64,000 bases of DNA from Piezodorus guildinii (GCA_023052935.1 CM041293.1:177993600-178057599), one strand, 5' to 3'. Positions 21,297 to 32,884 are shown, numbered from the stretch's first letter. Translations and numbers: made by a program. The notes: generated from the sequence alone by a model not told the origin.

Positions 21297-23981
21297 ATGA
21301 CTTCACCTAACTCCTTATCCATTCTCCTTTGGAATGCGAATGGTGTTAGAAATCATACTGACGAACTGACAGCGTTGTTGCAAGACAAAACAATCGATGT
21401 TGCACTTATAACTGAAACAAGACTAACGACTAAACAGTACTTCAAAATACCGCAATACATGACATACCGTACTGACCACCCAGACGGTAAAGCCCATGCC
21501 GGTTCTGCTATCATTGTCCACCAATCCCTCTCTCATCATTTACTCCCACTTCCCACCTATGATTTCCTACAAGCCACAGCCATAGTAATCAAGACTTTTT
21601 CCTTTCCGGTAACCCTCACATCTGCATATTGCCCTCCTAAACATTCCATTTCCAATTCTGAATTTGTATCCTTCCTGGATTCCTTAGGAAATCGTTTCAT
21701 TCTGGGTGCAGACTTAAACGCCAAGCATCAGCAGTGGGGTTCCAGAACCACGAATTCTCGGGGACGAAATTTGCTGTCTGCACTCAACTCTCGAAATTTT
21801 AATATCCTGCCTCCTGACTCCCCTACCTACTGGCCAACCGATCCTAACCGCAATCCTGACATCCTCGACTTCTTTATCCACAGCGGATTAGGCTCTCTCA
21901 ACTTGTCTTTGACTCGCCTTGATGAACTATCCTCAGACCATAGTCCACTGATCCTAAAAGTATCTCTCACTCCAATTCCAAAACCCATTCAACCATCATT
22001 CATCCGAGGCCCTGTCAACTGGAACCTTTTCCGCCAAATCCTGACCGATAATATTGACCTCAGAGTAACCCTCAAAACCCAAGATGACCTAGATAATTCC
22101 ATCTATTCCTTTACCACCGCCATCCAACAAGCTGTCTGGACTGCTTCCTCTCCTAAACACTCCAATATAAATCCAGACCAAAATCATTTTCCACAACCTA
22201 TTATAGACCTTATCCACACCAAACGCCGAGCAAGATCATTATGGCAGCGCACCCGACACCCAACAAATCGCCGCTCCTATAACTTCTATTGTAGACAATT
22301 GAAGAGGGAGTTGGCGAACTTCCGTTCTCAGTCCTTTAATTCCTACCTCTCCTCTCTATCAGCTCGTGATAATTCCCTGTGGAATGTCACGAAAAAGATC
22401 CTAAAATACCATCATGTTTCCCATCCTCTCCGACGTGGTGATGACTCCTGGGCTGCGTCTGATGAAGATAAAGCCGAGGAATTCGCCACACACCTCTCCA
22501 AAGTATTCACTCCTCACCCGGAATCCCTCATCAATCACACCGCAAAAGTGCAAGACTTTCTTATGTCACCGATTCCACTTTCCCTACCTCCTAAAGCTAT
22601 TAATCCCTCTGAGGTCAAATATCTTCTCCAAAAACTGACTCTCCGTAAATCTCCTGGACACGATCTCCTTACTCCCCAGATCCTCCGACAACTTCCGCAG
22701 AAAGCTATTATATTCCTTACTTATATTTACAACTGCATCCTCCGCACCACCTATTTTCCTCTGTTATGGAAACATTCCACCATCATCCTTTTTTTAAAAC
22801 CAGGTAAACCTTCCAACAACACTTCATCCTACAGGCCTATTAGTCTACTCCCCATCCTCTCAAAAATCTTTGAAAGGCTTCTTCTTAAACGTATCCTACC
22901 CATATTAGAATCTCAAAATCTTCCTTCCCATCAGTTTGGATTCCGTCCTCAGCATTCCACAGTTCAACAGGGGCTCCGAGTTGTAGACCATATTTCCTCA
23001 GCTCTTGAATGCAAAGAGTATTGTTCTGGTGCGTTTCTGGACATTGCGCAAGCTTTTGACCGGGTATGGCACACTGGATTACTCTTCAAGCTGAAAACCC
23101 ATTTACCCCAGTCTCTATACCTCATTCTCCGATCCTATCTCTCGAACCGTTCCTTCCGAGTTCGCTGTGGTGAAGAATTTTCTAACCTTTATCCCGTTGA
23201 GGCCGGTGTTCCTCAAGGCAGCGTCTTGGGACCCATCCTCTACATCCTTTACACTGCTGATATTCCAACACATCCTGATACCTTTCTGGCAACTTTTGCA
23301 GACGACACCGCCATCCTATCATCCAGTTCCAATCCTGAAACAGCATCCTTAAACCTTCAGAGACACCTTTTCCTTATCGAACACTGGTGTAATAACTGGC
23401 GTGTAAAGGTGAACGAAGCCAAATGTAAACACATAACCTTTACTCTTAGACGAAAATCCTGTCCGCCAGTTTATTTCAACTCATTACCGATTCCAATCTC
23501 AGATACAGTCCGGTATGTTGGCTTACTGTTAGACAAAAGATTGACTTGGAACCCACATACAAGACTTAAAAGACAAGAACTCAACCGACGATTCGGACAG
23601 TTATACCGACTACTCAACAGAAAATCTGAACTTACAGTTGACAAAAAATTATTAATCTACAAGACAATACTGAAGCCCATCTGGACCTACGGACTTGAAC
23701 TGTGGGGGCCAGCTAAACGTTCTAACATCAAACGCATTCAATCCTTTCAATCCAAAGTCCTTCGTACAATAGTAAATGCTCCTTATTATGTCTCCAATTA
23801 TACCTTGCACCACGACCTTAATGTTCCATTTATTTCAGACCTAATTCCATCCAAATTTTCCAAATTCCACCAGAACCTCATTCATCATCCTAATCCTTTA
23901 GCTCAATCCCTATCCAGCTCCACTCATCCATACAACCCACCTAGAAGGTTGAAACGGCAGTGGCCCCGCGATCTTTTGTAA
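21297..23981 (+). CDS. Jockey ORF2: endonuclease-reverse transcriptase
   Basis: 894 residues. The N-terminal apurinic-like endonuclease has N13, E40 (ITET), D139/N141 (GADLNA) and SDH at 213-215. The reverse transcriptase has PGK..SYRPISLLPILSKIFE (~502-526), FLDIAQAFDRVW with D582, GVPQGSVLGP (637-646) and the catalytic FADD at 667-670. There is no RNase H domain, as usual for Jockey. It ends RRLKRQWPRDLL. All catalytic residues are present. It would nick target DNA and copy the element RNA there. It starts immediately after the ORF1 stop with no spacer, so expression likely depends on reinitiation or low-level readthrough. Confidence 0.93.
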   Translation: MTSPNSLSILLWNANGVRNHTDELTALLQDKTIDVALITETRLTTKQYFKIPQYMTYRTDHPDGKAHAGSAIIVHQSLSHHLLPLPTYDFLQATAIVIKTFSFPVTLTSAYCPPKHSISNSEFVSFLDSLGNRFILGADLNAKHQQWGSRTTNSRGRNLLSALNSRNFNILPPDSPTYWPTDPNRNPDILDFFIHSGLGSLNLSLTRLDELSSDHSPLILKVSLTPIPKPIQPSFIRGPVNWNLFRQILTDNIDLRVTLKTQDDLDNSIYSFTTAIQQAVWTASSPKHSNINPDQNHFPQPIIDLIHTKRRARSLWQRTRHPTNRRSYNFYCRQLKRELANFRSQSFNSYLSSLSARDNSLWNVTKKILKYHHVSHPLRRGDDSWAASDEDKAEEFATHLSKVFTPHPESLINHTAKVQDFLMSPIPLSLPPKAINPSEVKYLLQKLTLRKSPGHDLLTPQILRQLPQKAIIFLTYIYNCILRTTYFPLLWKHSTIILFLKPGKPSNNTSSYRPISLLPILSKIFERLLLKRILPILESQNLPSHQFGFRPQHSTVQQGLRVVDHISSALECKEYCSGAFLDIAQAFDRVWHTGLLFKLKTHLPQSLYLILRSYLSNRSFRVRCGEEFSNLYPVEAGVPQGSVLGPILYILYTADIPTHPDTFLATFADDTAILSSSSNPETASLNLQRHLFLIEHWCNNWRVKVNEAKCKHITFTLRRKSCPPVYFNSLPIPISDTVRYVGLLLDKRLTWNPHTRLKRQELNRRFGQLYRLLNRKSELTVDKKLLIYKTILKPIWTYGLELWGPAKRSNIKRIQSFQSKVLRTIVNAPYYVSNYTLHHDLNVPFISDLIPSKFSKFHQNLIHHPNPLAQSLSSSTHPYNPPRRLKRQWPRDLL

Positions 23982-24211
23982 ATATATTGGAGTTCTAGCA
24001 CTGGCTAGATTCTCCACTCAATGTGATGTATGTATGAGTGTGTGTATGTGTATAAGGTATAAGTGAATTATTGACTTTTGTATTGATTCATTATTGTGTA
24101 TATATTTTATTGTAATTTTATGTTGTGTGAATATTGTATGAATGTAGTATGTTTGATGTCATTCAGCACTACTATTAATGTCCAAATTGGGACAGATTGT
24201 AAAATTTTCTC

Positions 24212-24217
24212 AATAAA
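24212..24217 (+). promoter_or_regulatory. poly(A) signal of the Jockey element
   Basis: AATAAA about 230 bases after the ORF2 stop. The preceding GACAGATTGTAAAATT block resembles 3' ends of shorter copies (for example 38829-38850). Confidence 0.6.
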
Positions 24218-24819
24218 AATTGTTATTGTTTATTTTTTTAATTATTCACGGTTTCTTGGTTTAAAAATTCTACTAAATTGATATCAAAGTCTAGGTGTTA
24301 GGATCGTTGTTGGATGGGCTAGTATTGTTTATGTGCTGAGTTTAAAAAAAATCGGTCAAGTAGTTTAGGAGAAAAGCCGTGGACAGCGTATGGTGGACAT
24401 ACGGATTTATCTTTTATTCGTAATTCTTTTTTTTTTTAATTGAAAATAATGAACTAAAAAAATCGCTAATTAAGGTGATCTCTTAACCGCCACCTTTTGC
24501 ATAAGAGGTCATTAGTCAAGGATTTTTTTATTTAAATAACTTATATATTATAATTTGTTTTTATATGAACAATAGTAAAGATAAAGATAACAACCTATAA
24601 TTTAAATATATACCAAGTTAAGAAATAAATGAACATCATAAACCAACACAAACATACCTATATACAATATTTATAATCTGCTGAAGAAACCCAACACTGT
24701 GATTTTCCTCGCATTCGTAAAGAGAAAAACAGAACACAAGAGATCCCTAAATCCTTTCCGTTGCAAACTCGAATTATAAAGTTTTCGATATTGGAATACT
24801 TTCCCTGTACTATATATTT

Positions 24820-24822
<3 letters not shown>

Positions 24823-24886
<64 letters not shown>
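24823..24886. repeat. (TA)n microsatellite
   Basis: About 64 bases of TA with one phase slip. From here to ~25990 nothing coding is recognised. A C-rich patch lies at 25030-25090, and at 25547 the words ACTAGCTTTGACCCGCAGC resemble the common start of Helitron-type insect repeats. Confidence 0.9.
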
Positions 24887-24888
<2 letters not shown>

Positions 24889-25999
24889 GCTAAGTGAATG
24901 TAAATAATATAAATAAATAGATATCTCGCAAGAATATATCTCCGGAACAAATGTTATAAATTTGGGGAGGGTTGATGGTTAGGGGTTCCTTTCATTTATC
25001 ATCACTCCTTCAGCTCAAATCTGCAATTCAGTTACGCCTCCCCCCACTCCTTCCTCCGCCACTCCCCCCCACTCCTTCCCCGTATCCCTTCCTTGAAAAG
25101 TACTGCATTTGACAGATCTTTTATTAATCATACATCCCTTAGGGGACTCAACTTTTATCCTCCTTCACTCTTTAAATCTCTCGCTTCTTCACATTTCTGC
25201 CTTTTAACCCCAAAATCAACATTTGCTTTCTTTATATTTCACATAGCTCGATGTTTACACGACATTTATTAATTTGCAATTTGTTTTATTTTAATTTCAC
25301 CACTAAACTAACTAAAGACTGTCTTTAATCACAATCTTATTAAGAAGTTTTTAATTACTTAAATACAATAATGTTAATAAAGATAGGTAATAGATCAAAA
25401 GCATAAGAAATACATCTTGGAAAAATGGAAAACAATTTTCTTTCATTTGATATTAATAGAGCTCTGAGCTTTTGCTCTAGAACATTCTGCCAACTAGATT
25501 CGTCACCAGACGAATACCTGACGTTCCTCGAACATATACATAAAATACTAGCTTTGACCCGCAGCTTTGCTTTCGAATATTGCATTTCGTATTAATTTAT
25601 GCGCGTTTATGGTAAGAGTGGCTATAATAAATATCAGCTACTCTTTGTTATTATTTAAAGCCTGATCTAGACTTCATCCTGTCAAATTTACAATAGCGAA
25701 CCAGTAGAAGTATTAATACCCATAATCACTTATTATGTAAAAATAATCGTCACAAACCGTTGGCAACCTAAATGTGAATTAATGATATTCGCCGGTGAAA
25801 CCTTACACCTGAATCACTCGCGTTTTTTTATAATTCAGAAATAATGTTCTATTATGATCTTGAAATAAATAGTTTTTTAGCCAATTGAAATAATAAAAAA
25901 CAAACAAACGATTGAGTATATTTTCATAGGAACCTACAATCGAAACAGATATAAAACGGAATATGATTAAAAGGATCGGTCACCTCTTTGTAGTGACCA

Positions 26000-26215
26000 G
26001 CCTGGTGCCCTTCAGATTTTTTAATGGGAGTAAAATAACCCTTGGTTCTGCCCTCCTTGGAAGGGGACGTAAAATGGTGGCCCCAAGCCTTTGCTATGTC
26101 ATGAACTCGTTAAACATCTCTACCCTTTCTAAGCTTGGATAGGAAAAAATTAGTCATCATACGATTAGCCATAGTAGTATTCAAGTGACGTTAAACGAAT
26201 AAATAACAACAGCAA
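26000..26215 (-). repeat. family B SINE-like repeat, near-complete copy
   Basis: On the minus strand it starts GTTGTTATTTATTCG, followed by TTTAACGTCACTT, CTATCCAAGC, TTTAACGAG, TTACGTCCCCTTCC and CATTAAAAAATCTG. The same blocks in the same order make up the foldback arms and the copies near 48-54 kb. Confidence 0.65.
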
Positions 26216-26234
26216 TATGCTTAAATATATTTGT

Positions 26235-26645
26235 TATAAAATCTTTGTACCTTTAAAATCTTTGATCTAAGTAATTTCGCAAGTAAATAATAACACACAT
26301 TTCCCGCCTTTAACCGGGACTTTATTTTCTCCTTGATTTAATTCTTTCTCGTTATCATTGAACCTAAATAAATAAATTTCTCCACGAGTCCAAAAGTAAG
26401 CCCTGATATATCAATAACACCAAGATTGTCACCGATTCTACTACTAATCATATATTTTGTCTTATCGGTATTTATTTCGAGTCCTATTTTTTTACCTGTT
26501 TTTATTAACGCACTTGTATTAAGTTGTATAGTTTCCTTGTCTTCCCTTAGCAGTACGTACCAAATCAACGGCGCTTCTCAGAACCGGAATTTTATCACTC
26601 AGATTTAACCTTTCTAGGTACACGTCGCCTTTTCTTTGACATGTT
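26235..26645 (-). pseudogene. RTE-like LINE fragment, copy 2
   Basis: Minus strand gives LREDKETIQLNTSALIKTGK, GLEINTDKTKYMISSRIG, then EKFIYLGSMITRKN, matching copy 1. The YADD segment is disrupted and both ends are lost. Confidence 0.75.
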
Positions 26646-27005
26646 CTAAAGCGACATTGTCTGCGTCAATTTCTGTTATTATGATCGCTATTAAGAAGTT
26701 TTTAAAATAATATATTATTACGGCAAAAGATAAATTAACTGTAAATTGAATTATTTTAAAATTAAAAGATAAATCATTTGGAATCATTGGGATGCGAGGT
26801 TTTTTTTTTCTTCCAATTTCCCCCGCTTTTTTCTAGACTTTCCACTGATTCTTCACTCGGTGACAGCGTGATGTTATATAGCCTATAGCCTTCCTTGATA
26901 AATTGACTATCCAACACAAAAAGAATTTTTCAATTCGAACCAGTAGTTTTTGAGATTACCGTTCAAACAAACAAACTCTTCAGCTTTATAATATTAGTAT
27001 AGATG
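26646..27005 (-). repeat. Helitron-type remnant
   Basis: Shares TGTCTGCGTCAATTT, ATTATGATCGCTATTAAGA, TTTGGAATCATTGGGATGCG and the end CTTTATAATATTAGTATAGA with the element at 42585-43905, whose minus strand carries a Helitron helicase piece. No coding sequence of note survives here. Confidence 0.5.
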
Positions 27006-27354
27006 AGTAGTCAGTCGATAGTTTATAACTCCCACGCGATAAATATTTATTTGTAAAGCACATCCTATAGTCTTCATGATAATGAAATATGTAGCAGCTG
27101 TAAACAGTACATAACTAATAGTATTCACCATCTCCTTCTTCACTGCCCTTCATCTAATGAATATAGAAGAAAGTACCTACTGCAGTGAGAGAAATGCTTG
27201 TTTATTTGGTAATGCTGCCAAAAAAAAAAAAAGAAAAACAATATAAATAGTTAAGACTCAGAAGTGTATTATTAATTTCTTGGAATATAATCTGTCATAT
27301 AATTTTATGTATTATCATAATGTATTGAGGATACTGAGGGATGGAAATTCTTTA

Positions 27355-27560
27355 TTAGATAACTATTATATTAATTAAATAAAAGTTAAGAAGTCTTTGT
27401 CGGCAAAAGATCAAAAGGAGTTTACCTCCATGGTAGCCTATATGTACCTCGGGAAACTTCATAGACACTAGGACAAAGGACCCCGGCTTGGGGCACTCAC
27501 TTCCCAGATCAGCCTTGCCCGAGGTGACGACGATGAGGAGAAGATTCAAAAGAGTCAGTC
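27355..27560 (-). other. short open frame with hydrophobic stretch, gene uncertain
   Basis: Minus strand reads LTLLNLLLIVVTSGKADLGS with a possible splice donor GTGAGTG at 27497-27503. The hydrophobic run looks like a signal peptide, but no ATG precedes it in frame and no homology is recognised. Confidence 0.2.
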
Positions 27561-27564
27561 CAGT

Positions 27565-28090
27565 TCTATCCTCAAGATGAGGTGAGTCTTATTCCAGCAA
27601 GAGTTCCATCCTCAAGAAGAAGCGAAGTCCGTCTGGGGGTCAGAGAGAGCAGCTGGAGATCTAAGAGTCTAGAAGGGGTGACTGAGATTGATCCCACCTT
27701 CGCCAGCCGACAAAGTATTTAAAGGTATTTCTCTGTTATGTAATATTGTATGGCAAAGGTAGTAGTGAAAATGTCCCTCAGTATTCTCAATCAAAGTTCT
27801 AAGCAATGTATTAATATAATGTATATGTGTTAGTTAACAATTATAATAATGTATTAATTTAATCTTGTTTACTTTAATCTTACCCTACATGCCACCTTGG
27901 ATTGGTAAACACGATACCTTTGGAAAGGAAATCCAATGGTATCATTAAATATTGTTTATATATTGATTAGACATATCAGATAAGCTAGTTTTTGAAGCTA
28001 CCGCTAAGAAAAGCAGCCGGCCAAAGACATAGCATTATGCATTTCCACCACGATAGGCGGCAAATAAACTTATTGTACAAGATTATTTGC
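27565..28090 (+). repeat. family C repeat, copy 1
   Basis: Shares TAATATTGTATGGCA, ATTGGTAAACACGA, CTTTGGAAAGGAA and AGCCGGCCAAAGACATAGCA with copies at 37960-39237 and 40189-40700, in the same order. Confidence 0.65.
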
Positions 28091-28199
28091 TTTAACAAAT
28101 AAATATTTATCTATTTATCTAATTAAGAGATTGTTGTTTATAATAACTTTTATTGTTATATTATTATTATTATTATAATAGAATCTGAAGTTTTAATTG

Positions 28200-28570
28200 A
28201 AATCGCTAGTAAAAAACGCTACAACATAATACATAGTAGCACTTATAGTGAGTGGGCCACAGTTAATGTGGGCTTTAGTTACTTCTTTAAAATCTGGAAG
28301 CGGAAAGGACGAGAAGGATACGAATGGGTTAGTGTACTCTGGTCAGGTGAGGGCAGGATCGCGTGGAGCGCACATCGCGTGACTGGAGCTGGAGAAGACT
28401 GGTGCTGGATAAGTGGCGGCTCCAGGGCACTTCACCTTTACATAACATCCTCTGCTCAACAGGTCTAAATCTTCAACAGCCCCTCTCATTTCTACTCTAA
28501 CAATCCGGATGTACTTCGCAGACACGGCACGAAAGGAAGTCGTGCTGAAAATAGACGAGGGTGGAGTTCT
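28200..28570. other. GC-richer unique patch, no gene recognised
   Basis: Open frames on both strands (28268-28468 plus, 28343-28525 minus) and a donor-like CAGGTGAGG at 28345-28353. No domain seen. It could be an untranslated exon. Confidence 0.25.
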
Positions 28571-28814
28571 ATCGTCTGGAATTGCAGATTTTACAATAAA
28601 AATCCTTGAAAAAAAGAATTAACGTTTATTGAAGGATAACTTGTGACCTTATGTAAAAACGTGACGAAAACCCATTAAAAACGATTTTATTACATATGTA
28701 TTAATATATAAAGTGAATTATTTTAATTGTAGGTTTTTAAAAATCAGTGTGATCCACATTTTCGCTCAAAAACTTTTTCTTCCTTCTCAAACGTTTCGGC
28801 CTTAGTCCATTCTT

Positions 28815-29332
28815 AGGTGTGTGTGTGTATTTGAGTGTGTTTGTGGTAAGTCTAGTGGGAAAAAACATAAAACGTACGAAACTAAAATTTCTTATTTAAG
28901 ACAACTATACGCCCGAGACGTTACAGCAACTTATTCAAAGGAATAAATTATCAAAAGGAGCTGACCAGAAGAGCCATTTTATATTGTACAATGCATCTTA
29001 ACCTATTTACGATTTTCTCAAAAACGGCTCTAACGATTTTAAATTAACTCGCTATATCAATGTAAAATTCAATGGGATTTAGCACAAAACAGGTTTCATT
29101 CTGATTGAAATAGTCTGACAGAGCTTAAATGCTAATATTTTAAATTTTCTTTATTTAAAGTACCTATAGTTTTGAAGATTCTTTAATATTGATAAAAAAC
29201 GGATTAAGGAAAAACGATTGAACGAATTCGATTCACATCTAAGGCAGAAAAACGCAAACATATTTTTTTATGCAATTTTTGTTTTTTTGGACATAATTAT
29301 TATCTTAAACACAAAATTTTAAAAGTTAACGG
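28815..29332 (+). repeat. family A repeat, copy A3 (5' part)
   Basis: Starts at the GT-rich tract and runs to the duplicated AAAAGTTAACGG (29321-29332), where a Jockey copy inserted. Continues at 30039. Confidence 0.8.
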
Positions 29333-30038
29333 TTAAATTAAAATAAATCCCATCAAATCACCTTCACTCTACGTCGTAAGCCTATGACTTCCTGCCCCAC
29401 CGTATCCTTTAACAATATCCTATTTAATTCTATTGAACAGATTTGGTACTTAGGACTCCACCTCGACAAACGCCTAACATGGAATCCCCATACAAGACTG
29501 AAACGACAGGAAACAGCTCGTAGATACAGATTACTACAACACTTACTTGACAAACGCTCAAAACTTCCTACTTACTACAAAAAACTCATTTATATCACAA
29601 TTATCAAGCCTATTTGGATCTATGGCATTGAGCTATGGGGGTCTACTAAACCCTCAAATTCCTCTCGCATCCAATCCTTGCGGTCCGAAATCCTTCGTAA
29701 AATCCTCAATGCTCCTTACTTTGTTACTAATAAAATCATCCATAAAGACCTAAATATCCCATTAGTTGAAGACTTGACACGTCACAGATATACCTCTTTT
29801 CATTCAAAACTCCCTGTCTACTCAAACCCGCTTATCCGTGACCTCTGCTCCATATATATTCCTGACAACGAACCGAGGAGCCTTAAAAGAAGATGGCCAA
29901 GAGACCTTCTAACATAAGACATTGAGTGCTACCAATGGGTAGTTTCTTCTCAGGGCTACCATGTGTACCAATCATATATAAAGCCTATTTACTTGTTTTA
30001 TTTATTTAATACAGTTGTAAATTTCTTTAAATAAATAA
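29333..30038 (+). mobile_element. 5'-truncated Jockey insertion with 12-bp TSD
   Basis: AAAAGTTAACGG occurs at 29321-29332 and 30039-30050. Inside, an open frame of 177 codons (29384-29917) covers the end of ORF2 (YLGLHLDKRLTWNPHTRLKR ... SLKRRWPRDLLT), followed by a 3' UTR ending ACAGTTGTAAA...AAATAAATAAAA. It cannot be active: endonuclease and catalytic domain are missing. Confidence 0.9.
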
Positions 30039-30190
30039 AAAAAAGTTAACGGAAAGTGATAATAATATAATTGATTATTTAATAAAACATTTAACGATTT
30101 ATTTTCATCTCTAAATGTATTTTAACATTCTTAAATTGATTATAACTACGGATGTAATTGAAAGTCGTGTGTTCTGCGCACCAGTTTTTA
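30039..30190 (+). repeat. family A repeat, copy A3 (3' part)
   Basis: Resumes at the TSD and ends GTCGTGTGTTCTGCGCACCAG. From 30191 to 30689 there is no recognised feature. Confidence 0.8.
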
Positions 30191-30689
30191 TTTTAATTTG
30201 AAGTTGCTTAAAGAAAGAAGGTTTAGTGTTAGTATTACAAGATTTTACATTTATTCGATAAAGATAAATTTATCGTAAAATAATAAATTATTTGGTAGGA
30301 GAGAATTATAAAGTTGGAGCCTGGGGGTGACAGGAGGGATAGGCCGATACAGTCCTTAAGGACCCTCCAGACCAGCCATTATTTCTAGAAGAGGCCGATA
30401 TCCTTCGTCCTGCGGCATTACCTACACAATAGAGCTTCCTCTCTCTTCTCCTATCTGAGCTAATTAGCAGCAAGTCTACATTATCTTCGTCTTCTCCGAG
30501 CTCTCTTCCGTATTAATGTCTCATGTACTAATGAAAGCAACGAATACGGTAGTAAATATTTTCATGATGTAAGATAAAATTAATACCAGAGAAAGATTTT
30601 TTCACTGTATCTAATTAAAATATTTCAAATACACTTAAGAGCTTGGTAAACTCATTTATTAATTATATTTTTAAAAAACCGGTGTGTGA

Positions 30690-30712
30690 GTTTCGGCGCT
30701 TCGCGCCGAAAC
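30690..30712. other. perfect GC-rich hairpin
   Basis: Arm GTTTCGGCGC (30690-30699), loop TTC, exact complementary arm 30703-30712. Tandem TTGACGCTTACTAC units follow at 30730-30760. In such AT-rich DNA the hairpin stands out. Function unknown. Confidence 0.6.
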
Positions 30713-30999
30713 ACGCTTGACGTGACAACTTGACGCTTACTACTTGACGCTTACTACTTAATACTTAACGCAACTATCAAATTTTATGTACTTGTATCAA
30801 ATAATAAACCAATTCACACATTTAATACAGACATTAGATCATTAATTCTAGTCTAAAGGCTAAATGGGGTTTGAAAATCATTCTTAATTTTTAGAAAAGC
30901 AAACGGTAAACCGTACTTTGGTACAGAAACTTAGATATATCATCCTTCAATAATTAAATTATATTTTGACCACTGTTTATAACATAATAGCCACCATTT

Positions 31000-31078
31000 T
31001 GAACAGAAACCGGTTCGAACCGGAGTGTTGATATTAGGCACATTAACCTCACCGGGCTTCCAACTGCGCAATACTTTA
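31000..31078 (-). repeat. possible tRNA-derived SINE head
   Basis: Minus strand holds TTGCGCAGTTGG (A-box-like, 31060-31071) and, ~40 bases on, GGTTCGAACC (B box) inside a perfect 14-bp palindrome at 31010-31023. Spacing suits a Pol III promoter, but cloverleaf pairing was not confirmed. Confidence 0.35.
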
Positions 31079-31406
31079 CACTCCCCTTGCAGTACGTCTA
31101 AGAGATAGAGTTCTCCACTCACTAGTATACATTTCTATTGATACACAATTGTGCACCGATTGACAGTACTTTGCAACTTTTACTTTTACTTATTAATTAA
31201 GTCAAATACAAATTGACGTTAACCTAAGACACCCTTCTCCCACCACTACCACATTTGCCTACATGACTCCTGACCCTCATGATGTCATTCCCCCACTACT
31301 ACAATACTACTAACCCCACCAACTACCCACTTCCGTAACGCTACACTTTTTCTAACATGCCACCCAGCAAAATGAATTATGAGACGATGTCACGTCAAAA
31401 TCTAGT

Positions 31407-32103
31407 GCGGGCAACACAGGACTTTCACTTACCTCCGTTTTAAAAATCGATTAAAGAATTTTCAAATACAGTTAGAGATAAAAATTAGTGAAACTATAAA
31501 ATAATTAATTAAATTGAATTTCTATAGAAACATGTGTTATTACAAAATCAATTATACTATCATATAAAATAATCAGTTAGTTTTATAGGCTTTTTATCTC
31601 TTTTTTGTTATCTTTTACAAGCTTGTGTATGAGATAATATTTTTTCTAAAATCTTTAGCTTTCCAACGGTATATTACACATGTATATTACTGTTCTTATG
31701 TTCAATAACAAAAAATTGCATTAAAAAAATATTACTTCACTTTTTTCGTTTAGTTGGGTATCGAATTAATTCAATTTATATATTTCGCCGTCCTTCATCA
31801 TTGCCATTAAGATGATATGGTTAATCTTTTGGAATTTACAAAATTAAAGGTACTTTAGGGGAAAATTTAAAATATCGGCATTTAAGCCCTGTCAGACCAA
31901 AATTTTCATCGATATAGCGAGTTTAATCAAAATCGTCAGAACCGTTTTCGAGAAAATCGAAAAAGGTGCGAAATGCATGGTATAAAGTGGCTCTTCTGGT
32001 AAGCTCATTTTGATGAAAAAGGTTGTGTAACGTCTCGGGCGTATATTTGTCTTAATATGAAACTTCAGTTTCATAGGACTTACCGTCTCCGTCCGGGAGT
32101 TAC

Positions 32104-32135
<32 letters not shown>

Positions 32136-32282
32136 CACAGACACACACACACAAAAGCACAGACCTTTTTGTGGGACTTGGTTATTTGGACTCAGGGTAC
32201 CCTAAAATGTGTATTTCCGTTGAAAACAGGAATTCGAAAATTTTCAGGATCGCAATACTTTCTCTTACTATATATAGTAATT
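31407..32282 (-). repeat. family A repeat, copy A4
   Basis: Reverse-orientation copy from TAGTGCGGGCAACACA to TACTATATATAGTAA, with a (CA)n tract at 32104-32153. Faces A3 tail-to-tail. Confidence 0.85.
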
Positions 32283-32871
32283 GATCCTTTCTTTAGAATT
32301 TCAATTTTAATTTTTAAAAACATTATATAGCACTGATGTTTCGAAAGAAGGATTTAGTTACAACGTTTTCAAATAAATTCTATTTTGTTGAAGTTTGTAT
32401 TTAACAATAAATCAGTACCTCTTATTAGATAATGTAATGATTCATTAGTAAAGAAATTCTTGGATTCTAGGACAGAATCTAAAATGATTTTTAAAACATT
32501 GCAAAAACGCACTGTAGACTTCATATTCCTCGGCTTAAGCCCTTTTATCCAAACATAAGTGATTTAAATAACTTTCGTTTTGGTTTTGTCTTAGACTTTT
32601 ATTGCTGTTATACTGAATGAAATTGTAATAACGTATTTATTTGACGATCTATTCATAAAAACCTGACTAAAAATTAATAAACTGTTTTTTTTTTTTTTAA
32701 TGAATAAAGTAAATATATATTTTATTTCTATGTGTTTTGAAAATTGAAGTCGCAATTTGGGGATTGGTTAACCATGCTTTTGAAAGCATACTGCCTTCAG
32801 TTATTGTCTCAATTATTTTATTATAAAAAAATAATATAATCTTCTGACTTATAACAAAAAAAAAATATCGT
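32283..32871. other. gene-poor AT-rich stretch
   Basis: No coding sequence or repeat recognised. Confidence 0.4.
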
Positions 32872-32884
32872 TTAATCATGGCAT
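32872..32884. repeat. 13-bp target-site duplication, left copy (R1-like LINE)
   Basis: TTAATCATGGCAT, repeated exactly at 33845-33857. Confidence 0.9.

Larger units (their letters stand above)
19870..24220 (+). mobile_element. intact two-ORF Jockey-clade LINE
   Basis: Both coding frames are open from end to end, with AATAAA at 24212-24217 near the 3' end. The 5' limit is uncertain: the ~120 bases before ORF1 (with GATCAGCTGAT at ~19875) are the likely 5' UTR, and I could not find a TSD. It is the only element here that could encode its own mobility. Confidence 0.8.

Noticed and set aside
28785..28812. Hammerhead-like GCCGAAACGTT on the minus strand
   Set aside because: Only the second core is present; the first core (CTGATGA) is absent, so it is kept only as a weak member of the general observation.
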